Shown: positions 47,437 through 55,918 of the stretch, one piece after another
How positions within the stretch are numbered: position 1 is the stretch's first letter
Layout of the letters: the number at the start of each line of letters is the position of its first letter
Source: Halomonas salipaludis
Lineage (GTDB): Bacteria; Pseudomonadota; Gammaproteobacteria; Pseudomonadales; Halomonadaceae
Reading direction: 5' to 3'
Assembly (NCBI RefSeq): GCF_002286975.1
Contig: NZ_NSKB01000003.1
Coordinates: forward strand, 124,001 to 188,000
DNA length: 64,000 nucleotides
Notes under the pieces: generated by a model
Database searches by the model: none
Seen by the model: only the letters and a program-made list of their open reading frames with translations
What the model was told of the DNA's origin: nothing
Position numbers and translations under genes: made by a program

Positions 47437-48201
47437 TTAGCTCACGCCATCATGCACCGCCTGCTTGGGCTCACACCCGCGGGCGGCGGCGAAACGATCC
47501 AGCAGCGCCTCCAAGCCGAATTCGAAGGCGTCGTCTGCACGGATACCAGAAAAGGCCTTAATGGCAAAATCGAGGCCGGGCATTGTGCCTGCGGAAAAAG
47601 TACTCGCCTGCTTAAGCAGGAAATGCTCATGCTCCGCCGGTTCCAGACGTGCCACGTGTGAGTTAGCAGCGGCCAAGCAGTGGAGGGCGAGCACATGATA
47701 GAACATCGCGCTCTGCTCGGCGTCGAAGCCCGCCTCACGGAACAGACTAAAGACGTGATCCAGGTAAGCGGCCCCGTAGTCAGTCTCCCCCGCCCGGACC
47801 TTCTGGAATACGCGGAATCTGGCCTTCGTCTGGATATATTCGGCCGCACCGCGATGATCGCGTTCGCTGGCCATCAGGATGCAGGCGAACTGGCGAAGGC
47901 GTTCCCGCCAGGGCAGGTCCTCGGGGATCTTTCTCAGCCGTGCCAGCAACTGCTTATAGAAGCGGTTGAGGATGGCGGAGGTCAGATCGTCCTTGGTGCC
48001 GATATGGTAGTGCAGCGCACCAGGGACCACGCCCAGCACCTTGGCCAGCCTAACGAAGGAGACATCCTCAAGGGGTTCGCTTCGGGCCAGCTCGTAGGCC
48101 AGGTCGATCACCGCCTCCCGGCTGACGATCCCCTCACCGTTGCCACCGTCCAACCGCGGCCGCCCGCGGCCACGCCGCTTCGTTTTTAATGTCTTTTCCA
48201 T
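47437..48201 (-). CDS. TetR-family regulator of the island catabolic operon
   Basis: 254 aa. After a basic stretch (KTKRRGRGRPRL) the TetR HTH is at ~25-70 (EAVIDLAYELARSEPLEDVS, then VRLAKVLGVVPGALHYHIGT). The C-terminal ligand domain is unlike characterised TetRs I know. It diverges from the VOC gene with a 110-base region that contains a 23-base inverted repeat repeated exactly in arm sequence before the hydrolase gene. Likely a repressor released by a pathway metabolite or CoA ester. No clear Shine-Dalgarno before ATG 48201. Confidence 0.9.
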   Translation of the reverse strand: MEKTLKTKRRGRGRPRLDGGNGEGIVSREAVIDLAYELARSEPLEDVSFVRLAKVLGVVPGALHYHIGTKDDLTSAILNRFYKQLLARLRKIPEDLPWRERLRQFACILMASERDHRGAAEYIQTKARFRVFQKVRAGETDYGAAYLDHVFSLFREAGFDAEQSAMFYHVLALHCLAAANSHVARLEPAEHEHFLLKQASTFSAGTMPGLDFAIKAFSGIRADDAFEFGLEALLDRFAAARGCEPKQAVHDGVS

Positions 48202-48244
48202 GCACTAAAATTGCCACACTATCAAATTTCCTTGCAAGCCCCTT

Positions 48245-48267
48245 TTTATTGACATAGCCTCAATAAA
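48245..48267. promoter_or_regulatory. TetR operator candidate, copy 1
   Basis: TTTATTGA (48245-48252), 7 bases, TCAATAAA (48260-48267). It overlaps a TTGACA -35 hexamer (48249-48254) of the VOC-gene promoter. The same 8-7-8 arms recur at 49347-49369. Confidence 0.7.
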
Positions 48268-48286
48268 TGTCAGTATTCTACTGACA
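48268..48286. promoter_or_regulatory. Second palindrome at the VOC promoter
   Basis: TGTCAGTA-TTC-TACTGACA, a perfect 8-3-8 palindrome starting one base after operator copy 1 and covering the expected -10 region. It is absent before the hydrolase gene. Possible site of the same or another regulator. Confidence 0.5.
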
Positions 48287-48311
48287 CGAAGATTCGAAAG
48301 GAGCGACTGCA

Positions 48312-49019
48312 ATGACCGAGAAGCTTGCAACGCGCGACGACGCCTCCTCGGCGAAGAGCTTCAACGAGGCGATGGGCATCGGCACGGGCGACCTCGCTGG
48401 TGTGAGGCACGCCGTGGATGATGGCATCCAGCTGGCCCTGCACGGCGTCGATCACACCGCCCGCCCGACCTGGAAACTGAACGAGACGGTGGAGTTTTAC
48501 CGCGATGTGCTCGGCCTGCCGCTAGTCCATGCGATCACGGCGCGCGGCTGGGGCCCCCCGGGGCACCACGACTTCCTGCACTTCTTCTTCGATGCGGGGA
48601 AAGGCGCCACCATCGCCTTCTTCTACTACATCGGCAGCGAGCGCCCCGAGAAGTACACCCCCGAGGGACACCACTTCTACTTCGCCACCCACACCGCCTG
48701 GGCCGTAGACAGCGAGGAAGAGTTGGCCTCGTGGAAGGAAACGCTGGAGAAGCGTGGCATCCAAGTGTCGCCCTACACCCGGCACGAGATCCTGGAGTCG
48801 ATCTATTTCACCGACCCGAACGGCTATCCGGTGGAAATCACCCGGCGTCTTCGCGAGACCCAGGAGATCGACGAGGTGGACGCCCGCCTAACGATGCAGG
48901 CCGCGATGGAGGTAGAGTCCGAAGCCCGCGCCGCGAGTCGACTGATGGATGACATCGATGCCGTATGGCGCCGCAAAGCCAAACTGGTCGACATCTACAA
49001 GAAGGAGGACGCCAAATGA
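48312..49019 (+). CDS. VOC-superfamily protein (glyoxalase/extradiol dioxygenase fold)
   Basis: 235 aa from ATG 48312 (AAAGGAG upstream). VOC modules at ~38-185: first metal ligand in HGVDHTARPTW, WKLNETVEFYRDVLGLPL as the typical babababb start, HHDFLHFFF and HHFYFATHTAWAV, and the last ligand Glu in NGYPVEITRRL. A helical tail follows. In this operon a ring-cleaving dioxygenase is the most useful role, though VOC enzymes also include isomerases and lyases. The next gene starts within its stop codon. Confidence 0.82.
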   Translation: MTEKLATRDDASSAKSFNEAMGIGTGDLAGVRHAVDDGIQLALHGVDHTARPTWKLNETVEFYRDVLGLPLVHAITARGWGPPGHHDFLHFFFDAGKGATIAFFYYIGSERPEKYTPEGHHFYFATHTAWAVDSEEELASWKETLEKRGIQVSPYTRHEILESIYFTDPNGYPVEITRRLRETQEIDEVDARLTMQAAMEVESEARAASRLMDDIDAVWRRKAKLVDIYKKEDAK

Positions 49020-49276
49020 TCGAGGTACATGTCATCGATGTCCCCGAATTCCAGGCGATGGTCGACACCATGCGTGCAAAAACAGCCGTGACGATTACCG
49101 GTCCCGTGAAGGGCTATTGGACGATATCCGCACCGGACGAGCTGACCTTCGACCGCAAAGCGATGAAGATGAAGCCCGCGGTCTGGTACGGCATCTTCAC
49201 CGGCGGCCTAAACGGCGAGATCGCCCACTGGGGGCGCGACGAGGTGCGTGTCGTCGGGACCAATAGAGCACTCTGA
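49016..49276 (+). CDS. 86-aa hypothetical protein coupled to the VOC gene
   Basis: ATG 49016 overlaps the VOC stop (ATGA) with AAGGAGG upstream, so it is almost certainly translated. The sequence MIEVHVIDVPEFQAMVDTM continues with a small alpha/beta domain: MKPAVWYGIFTGGLNGEIAHW and RDEVRVVGTN. I do not recognise the family. Strict coupling suggests a subunit or small partner of the VOC enzyme. Confidence 0.7.
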   Translation: MIEVHVIDVPEFQAMVDTMRAKTAVTITGPVKGYWTISAPDELTFDRKAMKMKPAVWYGIFTGGLNGEIAHWGRDEVRVVGTNRAL

Positions 49277-49340
49277 CCCGTCCATACAGCCGGTTTACAA
49301 CCATCTACCGGCAACAGGCGTAGACTCATTTCTCATTCTT

Positions 49341-49375
49341 TACCCATTTATTGATATCATATCAATAAATGGGTA
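49341..49375. promoter_or_regulatory. 35-bp perfect palindrome with TetR operator copy 2
   Basis: Arms 49341-49357 and 49359-49375 are exact inverted repeats of 17 bases around C49358. It contains TTTATTGA (49347-49354) and TCAATAAA (49362-49369), the same arms and spacing as copy 1. It lies 33 bases before the hydrolase start and 65 bases after the 86-aa gene, so it may also fold as a hairpin in the transcript that ends the first unit. Confidence 0.7.
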
Positions 49376-49407
49376 GTCTCTTAAGACAACAACACAAGGA
49401 GGCCACG

Positions 49408-50652
49408 ATGTCTTCTGTAGACTTCAAGCCACTGGCCGGGCTCCGGGGCGCGCAGTGGGACCCAGCGCGGCTGCCAACTGACATGATCGCCTCGGTCCAC
49501 ACCCTTACGACGGTCGATGGCGCCAACATCACCGGCTATCTCTATCGTCGCGGTGGCGAGCGAGCCGTCTGCTGCCTGATGCACCCGCGCGAGATCCTAG
49601 CCACTCACTACCTTGTCCCTGAGCTGCTCGACGCTGGCGCCGCGGTATGGGTCCAGGGATCCCGCAACCCAGGCAACGACCTGAGGCTAGAGCACGAACT
49701 AGCATTGCTGGACGTCGATGCCGGGACGGCCTTTCTGAAGGACCGGGGCTACGAGCAGCTTATACTCGTCGGCAACTCGGGCGGCGGCGGGCTCTATGCT
49801 TTCTACACTGAGCAGGCCAACCTGCCCCCATCACATCGCGAGACGCACACGCCCGCCGGACGACCGGTGAAGCTCTCCAAGGCTCCGATGGCCAGGCCCG
49901 ACCTGCTGGTGCTGGTAGCACCGCACCCTGGTCAGGGCCTGCTGCTCATGAACTCGCTGGATCCCTCCGTCACCGATGAACGTGACCCGCTCTCCCTGGA
50001 CCCTGCCCTCTTTCCATTCTCCACCGAGAACGGCTTCACGCCGAATGGAGCGACCTACGCTCCCGACTTCATCGATCGCTACCGGGCAGCCCAGCGAGCC
50101 CGTGTCGACCGGATCGACCAAGCTGCTCGGGACATGGTCAGCGCACGTATGGAGGCACGGGCCCGGGTGAAAGCCGGCGAGGCTTCCGACCAAGAGCAAT
50201 TGATGGCGGGCTGGCAGCATATTTTCGAGGTGCCGCGCACGGATGCCGATCTGCGCAACTGGGATCTTTCCCTCGATCCGACCGACCGCACGCTCGGCTC
50301 ACTCTGGGGACGCGACCCGTTCAAGACCAATATGAACGGGGTCGGCTTCGGCAAGGTCTGCACGCCGGAGAGCTGGCTGTCGACCTGGTCGGGGCTCTCC
50401 TCGAAGGCCGGGGTACTGCGCTGTGCCCCGGTGATCGAGCAGCCGACCTTCGTCGTGCGCTACACCGCGGATGCCTGTGTCTTTCCCGAGGAGATCGCCG
50501 CGATCTTTGACGCTCTGGGCGCCTCTGACAAGGACCAGGCGACGGTCCGCGGCACTCACCACGGCCAGCCCCTCGCGGCTGGCGAGCCCAGTGGCCAGGC
50601 CCTGGCCGGCGAGGCGATCCGAGGCTGGTTGCAGGACCGGCTCGTCACCTGA
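49408..50652 (+). CDS. Alpha/beta hydrolase
   Basis: 414 aa from ATG 49408 with AAGGAGG upstream; a frame from 49369 starts inside the palindrome. Alpha/beta hydrolase core: CLMHPREILATHYLVPELLD, nucleophile elbow VGNSGGGG (Ser near 116), and a late His candidate in RGTHHGQP. A large insertion (~180-310) forms a lid. Could hydrolyse a ring-cleavage product, for example a C-C bond of a maleylpyruvate-like acid or an amide, giving maleate. The reaction is inferred from the maleate isomerase in the operon. Confidence 0.85.
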   Translation: MSSVDFKPLAGLRGAQWDPARLPTDMIASVHTLTTVDGANITGYLYRRGGERAVCCLMHPREILATHYLVPELLDAGAAVWVQGSRNPGNDLRLEHELALLDVDAGTAFLKDRGYEQLILVGNSGGGGLYAFYTEQANLPPSHRETHTPAGRPVKLSKAPMARPDLLVLVAPHPGQGLLLMNSLDPSVTDERDPLSLDPALFPFSTENGFTPNGATYAPDFIDRYRAAQRARVDRIDQAARDMVSARMEARARVKAGEASDQEQLMAGWQHIFEVPRTDADLRNWDLSLDPTDRTLGSLWGRDPFKTNMNGVGFGKVCTPESWLSTWSGLSSKAGVLRCAPVIEQPTFVVRYTADACVFPEEIAAIFDALGASDKDQATVRGTHHGQPLAAGEPSGQALAGEAIRGWLQDRLVT

Positions 50653-50673
50653 GTTACACCGAAGGAAGAGATC

Positions 50674-52353
50674 ATGACCTACCAACCACAGCACCCCATG
50701 GCCGGTGTCGTCTATCCGCCAGCCGCCGACCTCGAGCGCTGGCACGCGTCCGGCGCCATTACCGCTGAGACGCTAGCCGATGGTTTCCGCGCAGCGGCCC
50801 GGCAGCATGCCGAGCGCCCCGCCATCCTCTGGCTCGACGGCCAGATAAGCTATTCCGAGCTGGATGCGACGACCGACAGGGTCGCCCAGGGGCTCCTTCA
50901 GTTGGGGTTAAAGCCACTCGATCGAGTTATTTTTCAGCTCACCAACAAGCCGGAGACGCTCATTGCCTTTCTCGCCTGCTGGAAGGCTGGAATCATCCCG
51001 ATCTGCACCCTGGCCGCTCACCGTGAGGCGGAGATCGGCTATCTCGCCGCGTTCGGTGGCGCCAAGGCCCACTTCATCGAAAGCGACGAGACAAAGTTCG
51101 ACTTCCATGCCTTCGCCAAGAAGATGCAGAAAGAGGTAGAAGGACTTGAGCTGATCGTCTCGACCCGAGGCATCCCCGGTGAGGGTGCTATCGACCTGGC
51201 GACACTAATGTCGGAAGACCTGGACGAGGCACTCGCCGGGCTCGAGGCCGTGCCCCAGGACCCCTGGCAGGTTGCCGCCTTCCAGCTCTCGGGTGGCACG
51301 ACCGGGGTGCCCAAGATCATCCCGCGGATGCACTCAGAATACCTCTACAACATGCGCCAAGCCTGGAACTTCAAGGGCTGGAATACACAAGACCGTCTAT
51401 TCGTCCCCATGCCCTTTGCCCACAACCTCAACATGGGCTGCGGTTGGGGCCCCTTCCTCATGAACGGCGGCACGGTCATTGCCACGCCGCGGGTCGACCA
51501 AGAGGCGATGCGCGAGGTACACAACACCCTGCGGCCCACGATCATGGGCGCCGCCAAGCCGATCATCATGCGCATGAAGACAGAGATATCCCAAGGACAT
51601 ATCCCCACCGACGCACTGCGTGAAATCTTCTCCACCGACGCCGCCGAAGATGTAACCCGCACGATGGGCGTAGAAGGTCATCACATCTTCGGGATGACCG
51701 AGGGCACCATCATGTTCACCCGCCATGGTGACAGCGAGGCTATCCGCTTCGGTACCTGCGGTCGCCCAATATCGGAGCATGACGAGGTTAGGTTACTCGA
51801 GCCGGGGAACGAGAACGAAGTCGCCGAGGGCCAGATCGGTGAACTGGCCGTGCGCGGCCCCTACACCATCCGTGGCTATTACAATGCCCCGGAGCGCAAC
51901 GCGGAAACCTTCACCAGCGACGGCTTCTACCGCTCCGGAGATCTGATGCTGCGGCACCGGATAGATGGTCAGGAATATTACTCCTTCGAGGGCCGCATCA
52001 AGGACGTGGTGGACCGCGCCGGCGAAAAAGTGAATTGCGAGGAGGTCGAACGTGCCGTCATGGCCCATCCCGCCTTCATAGATGTTGCAGTAGTGGGTAT
52101 GCCCTCGCCCACCCATGGGGAACGCATCTGCCTCTACGCAGTAGTGGAGCCCGGCACGACCCCGCCCAGCGTCGAGGAACTCGGTGCCTTTCTTAAGGAA
52201 GCGGGGCTTGCGATCTTTAAATGGCCCGAACGCATTGAAATCATCGATGCGCTCCCTTTAACAAAAGTTGGCAAGCTCAACAAGGCCATCCTGCGTCAGA
52301 GCATTGAGGCGGCACTAGGGGGCGAGGCTACTGGGGTTACCGAAAGCACTTGA
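50674..52353 (+). CDS. Acyl-adenylate/acyl-CoA ligase (2,3-dihydroxybenzoate-AMP ligase-like)
   Basis: 559 aa ANL-family enzyme. P-loop-like A3 motif SGGTTGVPKIIPR, A5 FGMTEG, A7 YRSGDLM, A8 GRIKDVVDRAGEKVNCEEVE, and the C-terminal catalytic Lys in LTKVGKLNKAILR. The N-terminus (YPPAADLERWHASGAITAET) and A8 resemble aryl-acid activating enzymes such as EntE/DhbE and salicylate or 2-aminobenzoate ligases. It would activate the imported aromatic acid, probably as CoA thioester because a CoA-ester-type hydroxylase and thioesterase follow. Confidence 0.9.
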   Translation: MTYQPQHPMAGVVYPPAADLERWHASGAITAETLADGFRAAARQHAERPAILWLDGQISYSELDATTDRVAQGLLQLGLKPLDRVIFQLTNKPETLIAFLACWKAGIIPICTLAAHREAEIGYLAAFGGAKAHFIESDETKFDFHAFAKKMQKEVEGLELIVSTRGIPGEGAIDLATLMSEDLDEALAGLEAVPQDPWQVAAFQLSGGTTGVPKIIPRMHSEYLYNMRQAWNFKGWNTQDRLFVPMPFAHNLNMGCGWGPFLMNGGTVIATPRVDQEAMREVHNTLRPTIMGAAKPIIMRMKTEISQGHIPTDALREIFSTDAAEDVTRTMGVEGHHIFGMTEGTIMFTRHGDSEAIRFGTCGRPISEHDEVRLLEPGNENEVAEGQIGELAVRGPYTIRGYYNAPERNAETFTSDGFYRSGDLMLRHRIDGQEYYSFEGRIKDVVDRAGEKVNCEEVERAVMAHPAFIDVAVVGMPSPTHGERICLYAVVEPGTTPPSVEELGAFLKEAGLAIFKWPERIEIIDALPLTKVGKLNKAILRQSIEAALGGEATGVTEST

Positions 52354-52404
52354 CCTGAATTACATAAGAGCATCAATATCGCCAATAATTGACTGGGTAT
52401 CAAA

Positions 52405-53550
52405 ATGAAGATCAATGTTCTCGGTGGTGGCCCCTCAGGCCTCTACTTCGCCTATCTCGCCCGTAAGCGCCTCGGCAAGGTGGAAGTTCACGTACATGAG
52501 CGGAATGCGCCCGACGCCACCTTCGGCTTCGGCGTCGTCCTCGCCGGAGCAGGCCTTGCTCGTCTGGAAAAGGCGGATGCCGAGAGTTTCGCCCGGCTCT
52601 GCGGCATCACCAAGCGGCTCGGCAATCAGGAAATCATCCTGAACGGAAAGGCCGTTTCAATCGGTGGTAAGGCATACGGCGGTGCCGTCGAAAGGCTGCA
52701 ATTACTCAAGGTGCTGCAAGAGCTCTGCGCAGAAGTCGGCGTGCGTGTCAGCCACCATGACGACATCCACGACGTCGAAGCCTTAGAGGAAGCCGACCTG
52801 CTGATCGGTGCGGACGGCGCAAATTCTACCTTGCGGCGTAGCTACCCCCACGCCTTCGGTACCCATGACAGCCAGCTTTCCAACTCCTTCGCTTGGTACG
52901 GCGCCGAGCGCGTGCACGACCGCCCCACGCTAAGCTTCCGTAACGCCGGAGGAGGCGCTTTCTGTGCACATTACTATCCCTACACGAATCGTATGTGTAC
53001 CTACGTCATGGAGTGTGATCGCGCCGCCTGGGAGGGCTGTGGCTTCGGCGAGATGACCGAGGATGAACGGCAAGCCTATGTGGAAGAGCTTTATGCCGAA
53101 GAGCTTCAGGGTGCCCCGCTCATCTCCAATAAATCCGAATGGCGGAACTTCCAGCCAGTCTGGAATGACCACTGGACGTACGGTCACCGCGTGCTGATCG
53201 GAGACGCTGTACGGCGGGCGCATTTCTCTATTGGCTCGGGCACAAGAATAGCAATGGAAGACTCCATTGCCTTGGTCCAGGCCTTGGAGACGAAGGGTGA
53301 TATCCAGGCGGCACTTGCCACCTACGTGGCCACCCGCAAGCCGGCCGCCGACAAGCTGATCGGGGCGGCCCAGGAGAGCTACACCTGGTACGAGGAGATG
53401 AGTCGGCACATGCAACAAGCCGATACCCCTCACGTTTTCGCGTTGGACTACCTGACGCGCACCAGCCGAGTAGATACGGCACGCGTCGCGTCCGAGTACC
53501 CCGCTTTCATGAAGGCCCTCGAGGCCGAACGGGTGAGATTAACCGAATGA
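52405..53550 (+). CDS. FAD monooxygenase of the salicylyl-CoA 5-hydroxylase / anthraniloyl-CoA monooxygenase family
   Basis: 381 aa. Rossmann FAD motif GGGPSGLYFA at 7-16, VHERNAPDATFGFGVV, the DG motif LLIGADGANSTLR, and GDAVRRAHFSIGSGTRIAMED, a block typical of aryl-CoA hydroxylases. Known relatives are often fused to an old-yellow-enzyme-like domain (about 770 aa); this one is the stand-alone hydroxylase. It would hydroxylate the aromatic CoA ester using O2 and NAD(P)H, for example at C5. Its stop overlaps the thioesterase start by 4 bases. Confidence 0.88.
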   Translation: MKINVLGGGPSGLYFAYLARKRLGKVEVHVHERNAPDATFGFGVVLAGAGLARLEKADAESFARLCGITKRLGNQEIILNGKAVSIGGKAYGGAVERLQLLKVLQELCAEVGVRVSHHDDIHDVEALEEADLLIGADGANSTLRRSYPHAFGTHDSQLSNSFAWYGAERVHDRPTLSFRNAGGGAFCAHYYPYTNRMCTYVMECDRAAWEGCGFGEMTEDERQAYVEELYAEELQGAPLISNKSEWRNFQPVWNDHWTYGHRVLIGDAVRRAHFSIGSGTRIAMEDSIALVQALETKGDIQAALATYVATRKPAADKLIGAAQESYTWYEEMSRHMQQADTPHVFALDYLTRTSRVDTARVASEYPAFMKALEAERVRLTE

Positions 53551-54047
53551 CGTCCTACTCTTTTTTCCCCTCGACGGAAACAGTCATTGGTGATGCACCG
53601 CTGATCATTCGGCGCGTGGTGCGCTGGGGGGACTGCGACCCAGCCGGAATCGTCTATACGCCACGCTTCCTCGATTACACCATTTCTGCCCATGAAGCAT
53701 TCATTAGTTTGATGCTGGGTGGACCGCTCCACAGTGCCAAGTCGGGCTTCGGGGTGCGCTTCCCGGTACGGGGCGTCGAACTCGACTTTCGCTCACCACT
53801 GCCAGTCGATACCCAGTTCGACATGGAGGTACGGGTCGGCGAGATCCGCTCGCGCACCTTCGACCTCCACGTCACGGCTACAAGAGTCGCCGCCGGACAT
53901 CCAGGCCCGGTCGCCTTTCTCGCCCGAATCAGTCCGGTCACCGTCGATGGCGCCAGCTGGTCCGCCGTGCCCCTGCCTGACGCGCTGAGAGCCCGAATCG
54001 CGGCCTATGCCGACGTCCACCCCCTGCATGCGGAGAAATCGCTATGA
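53547..54047 (+). CDS. Hotdog acyl-CoA thioesterase (4HBT family)
   Basis: 166 aa. Hotdog signature VRWGDCDPAGIVYTPRFLDY, with the catalytic Asp of 4-hydroxybenzoyl-CoA thioesterase type, and a FDLHVTATRV strand. It overlaps the hydroxylase stop by 4 bases and the maleate isomerase start by 4 bases. Expected to release the free dihydroxy acid from its CoA ester. Confidence 0.9.
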   Translation: MTSYSFFPSTETVIGDAPLIIRRVVRWGDCDPAGIVYTPRFLDYTISAHEAFISLMLGGPLHSAKSGFGVRFPVRGVELDFRSPLPVDTQFDMEVRVGEIRSRTFDLHVTATRVAAGHPGPVAFLARISPVTVDGASWSAVPLPDALRARIAAYADVHPLHAEKSL

Positions 54048-54805
54048 GAACCTATCGGATCGGGCAGATCGTGCCCTCTTCCAATATCACCATGGAAACC
54101 GAGATTCCCGCCATGCTCCGGCAGCGGGAGGCCATCCGCCCGGAGCTTTTCACCTTTCATTCCAGTCGGATGCGCATGAAGAAGGTGACCCCGGAAGAGC
54201 TGGCCGCGATGGACCATGACTCCCTGCGCTGCGCGCGTGAGCTAGCGGATGCCAATGTCGACGTGATGGGCTACGCCTGCCTGGTGGCGATCATGAGTCA
54301 GGGACTCGGCTATCACCGGACATCCAAGGCCAGGTTGGAGGATGCGGTTGCCGAAGAGGGGAAATCGATTCCCGTCATCTCCTCGGCCGGCGCGCTGGTG
54401 GAGGGACTCAAGGCTCTCGGCGTCAAGCGGGTCAGCCTCCTCATGCCCTACATGAAGCCGTTGGCCGCCAAGGTCACTGAATACATCGAGAGCGAAGGAT
54501 TCGACATCCAGGACAGCCTGGCACTAGAGATCGAGGATAACTTAGCCGTAGCCGCGCGCGACCCGATGGCACTCACTGAAGACGTCAAACGCTTGAACAC
54601 CAAGGGCGTAGACGCCGTAGTCCTCTCGGCCTGTGTGCAAATGCCATCACTGGCGGCACTGGCACAGGTCGAGGCACGCCTGGGCATACCGGTGACCTCA
54701 GCCGCGGCCTGCACGGTCCGTTCGATGCTCAAGGCCATGCAGCTGGAGCCGGTGACCCCGAATGCGGGCGCCATCCTGTCCGAAGCGTTGGCATCGGTAG
54801 AGTAG
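54044..54805 (+). CDS. Maleate cis-trans isomerase (Asp/Glu racemase superfamily)
   Basis: 253 aa. N-terminal IGQIVPSSNITMETEIPAM and the catalytic cysteine pair, C79 in GYACLVAIMS and C197 in LSACVQMPS, as in characterised maleate isomerases. Converts maleate to fumarate, which enters the TCA cycle. Its presence indicates that ring cleavage ends in maleate, as in nicotinate degradation or in a hydrolytic gentisate route. Overlaps the thioesterase gene by 4 bases. Confidence 0.92.
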   Translation: MRTYRIGQIVPSSNITMETEIPAMLRQREAIRPELFTFHSSRMRMKKVTPEELAAMDHDSLRCARELADANVDVMGYACLVAIMSQGLGYHRTSKARLEDAVAEEGKSIPVISSAGALVEGLKALGVKRVSLLMPYMKPLAAKVTEYIESEGFDIQDSLALEIEDNLAVAARDPMALTEDVKRLNTKGVDAVVLSACVQMPSLAALAQVEARLGIPVTSAAACTVRSMLKAMQLEPVTPNAGAILSEALASVE

Positions 54806-54877
54806 CTCCTTGCACGGATCACCCTTGCATCCAAACAGCCGGTCGACCCGGCAACAAAAAGCAGAGGTACGTCAGTC

Positions 54878-55852
54878 ATGAAAACAATCACAACCCTTCT
54901 CGCCGCCGCAGTGATGACTGTGTCCGCAAGTGCGGCCCAAGCCACTACGCAAGTCCGAATGCTTAAGACCTGGGATGATCGCTATCCTGGCTCCACCGTG
55001 ATCTGCGATCGCTACGCCGAATTGCTCGAGGAGGCCTCTAATGGTGAGATTCAGGTCCAGATGATGGGCCCCGAAACTGTTCCGCCATTAGAGCAGTTGG
55101 AACCCACCCGCCAAGGCATTTTCCAGGTACTTTGCACCTATCCCGGGTTCCACACCGGCTCCGCCACCCTGCTGACTGGCCTGGAGAGCATCCGCCCCGA
55201 CGCCAAAGCTTTTCGTAAAAGTGCGGCAATGGATGTGATCCAGGAAACCTATGCTAGCCTCGGCGTGCATGCCATCTCGGTGCCGCTGGCCCATGGCTAC
55301 TGGATCTACCTCAATCGCGACCTGTCGAGCCACGGCGACCTGAGGGGCCTGCAAATCCGCGCCCTTCCCCCGCAGCACCCCTACATCACCTCTATCGGTG
55401 GCACGCCGGTGGTAATGTCCCCAGCCGAAATGTTCAGTGCTTTGGAGCGTGGTGTGGTGGATGGGGCACTTTTCCCGGCGGCGGGAGCGGCAGGCTACGG
55501 CTTCGCTGAAGTCACTGACAAGTACTTCGATGCCGGTGCCACCGCCCCTCATATCATCGTAGCCAATGCCGCCTTCTGGGATGGGTTATCCGAGGAAGTT
55601 CGGGCAATCTTCGAGGCCCAGGCGGAAGTGCTCGAGCACGAGGTGCCTGACACCTATGAGCGCCTTAATGCAGAAGAGCACGACAAGATGGCCGCTGCCG
55701 GCATGGAGCTTTTGACTCTCGAAGGCGAGGTCGCCGATACCCTGTCCGAGGCCATCGTCAACGGCGCCTGGAGTTTCGCGGCGACACGCAACCCGAATGC
55801 TACCGAAGCGCTGCAAGCCATCGTCGAAGCGGCCGGGCTGCTCAGCGACTGA
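54878..55852 (+). CDS. TRAP transporter solute receptor (DctP family), island operon
   Basis: 324 aa with signal peptide TTLLAAAVMTVSASAAQA. DctP-type features: WDDRYPGSTVICDRYAELLEE, the carboxylate-clamping Arg in GLQIRALPPQHPY, and EMFSALERGVVDGALFP. It probably captures the aromatic acid that the operon degrades. It lies 72 bases after the isomerase gene and before a strong hairpin. Confidence 0.92.
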   Translation: MKTITTLLAAAVMTVSASAAQATTQVRMLKTWDDRYPGSTVICDRYAELLEEASNGEIQVQMMGPETVPPLEQLEPTRQGIFQVLCTYPGFHTGSATLLTGLESIRPDAKAFRKSAAMDVIQETYASLGVHAISVPLAHGYWIYLNRDLSSHGDLRGLQIRALPPQHPYITSIGGTPVVMSPAEMFSALERGVVDGALFPAAGAAGYGFAEVTDKYFDAGATAPHIIVANAAFWDGLSEEVRAIFEAQAEVLEHEVPDTYERLNAEEHDKMAAAGMELLTLEGEVADTLSEAIVNGAWSFAATRNPNATEALQAIVEAAGLLSD

Positions 55853-55858
55853 AGCGAT

Positions 55859-55901
55859 GATGTGCCGGGATCGTGCCCCGAGAAGCACGACCCGGCACAT
55901 C
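55859..55901 (+). terminator. Strong intercistronic stem-loop after the island TRAP receptor gene
   Basis: 55859-55876 pairs with 55885-55901 over 17 bp with one bulged base, 8-base loop, in the 66-base gap between receptor and small permease genes. No U tract; expected to stabilise receptor mRNA or reduce permease transcription. Confidence 0.7.
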
Positions 55902-55918
55902 AATGAGAGGTTAACCAC

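Noticed and set aside
47322-47561. 79-aa plus-strand ORF at the integrase/TetR junction
   Set aside because: Overlaps the TetR 3' end antisense; Arg/Ser-rich shadow composition.
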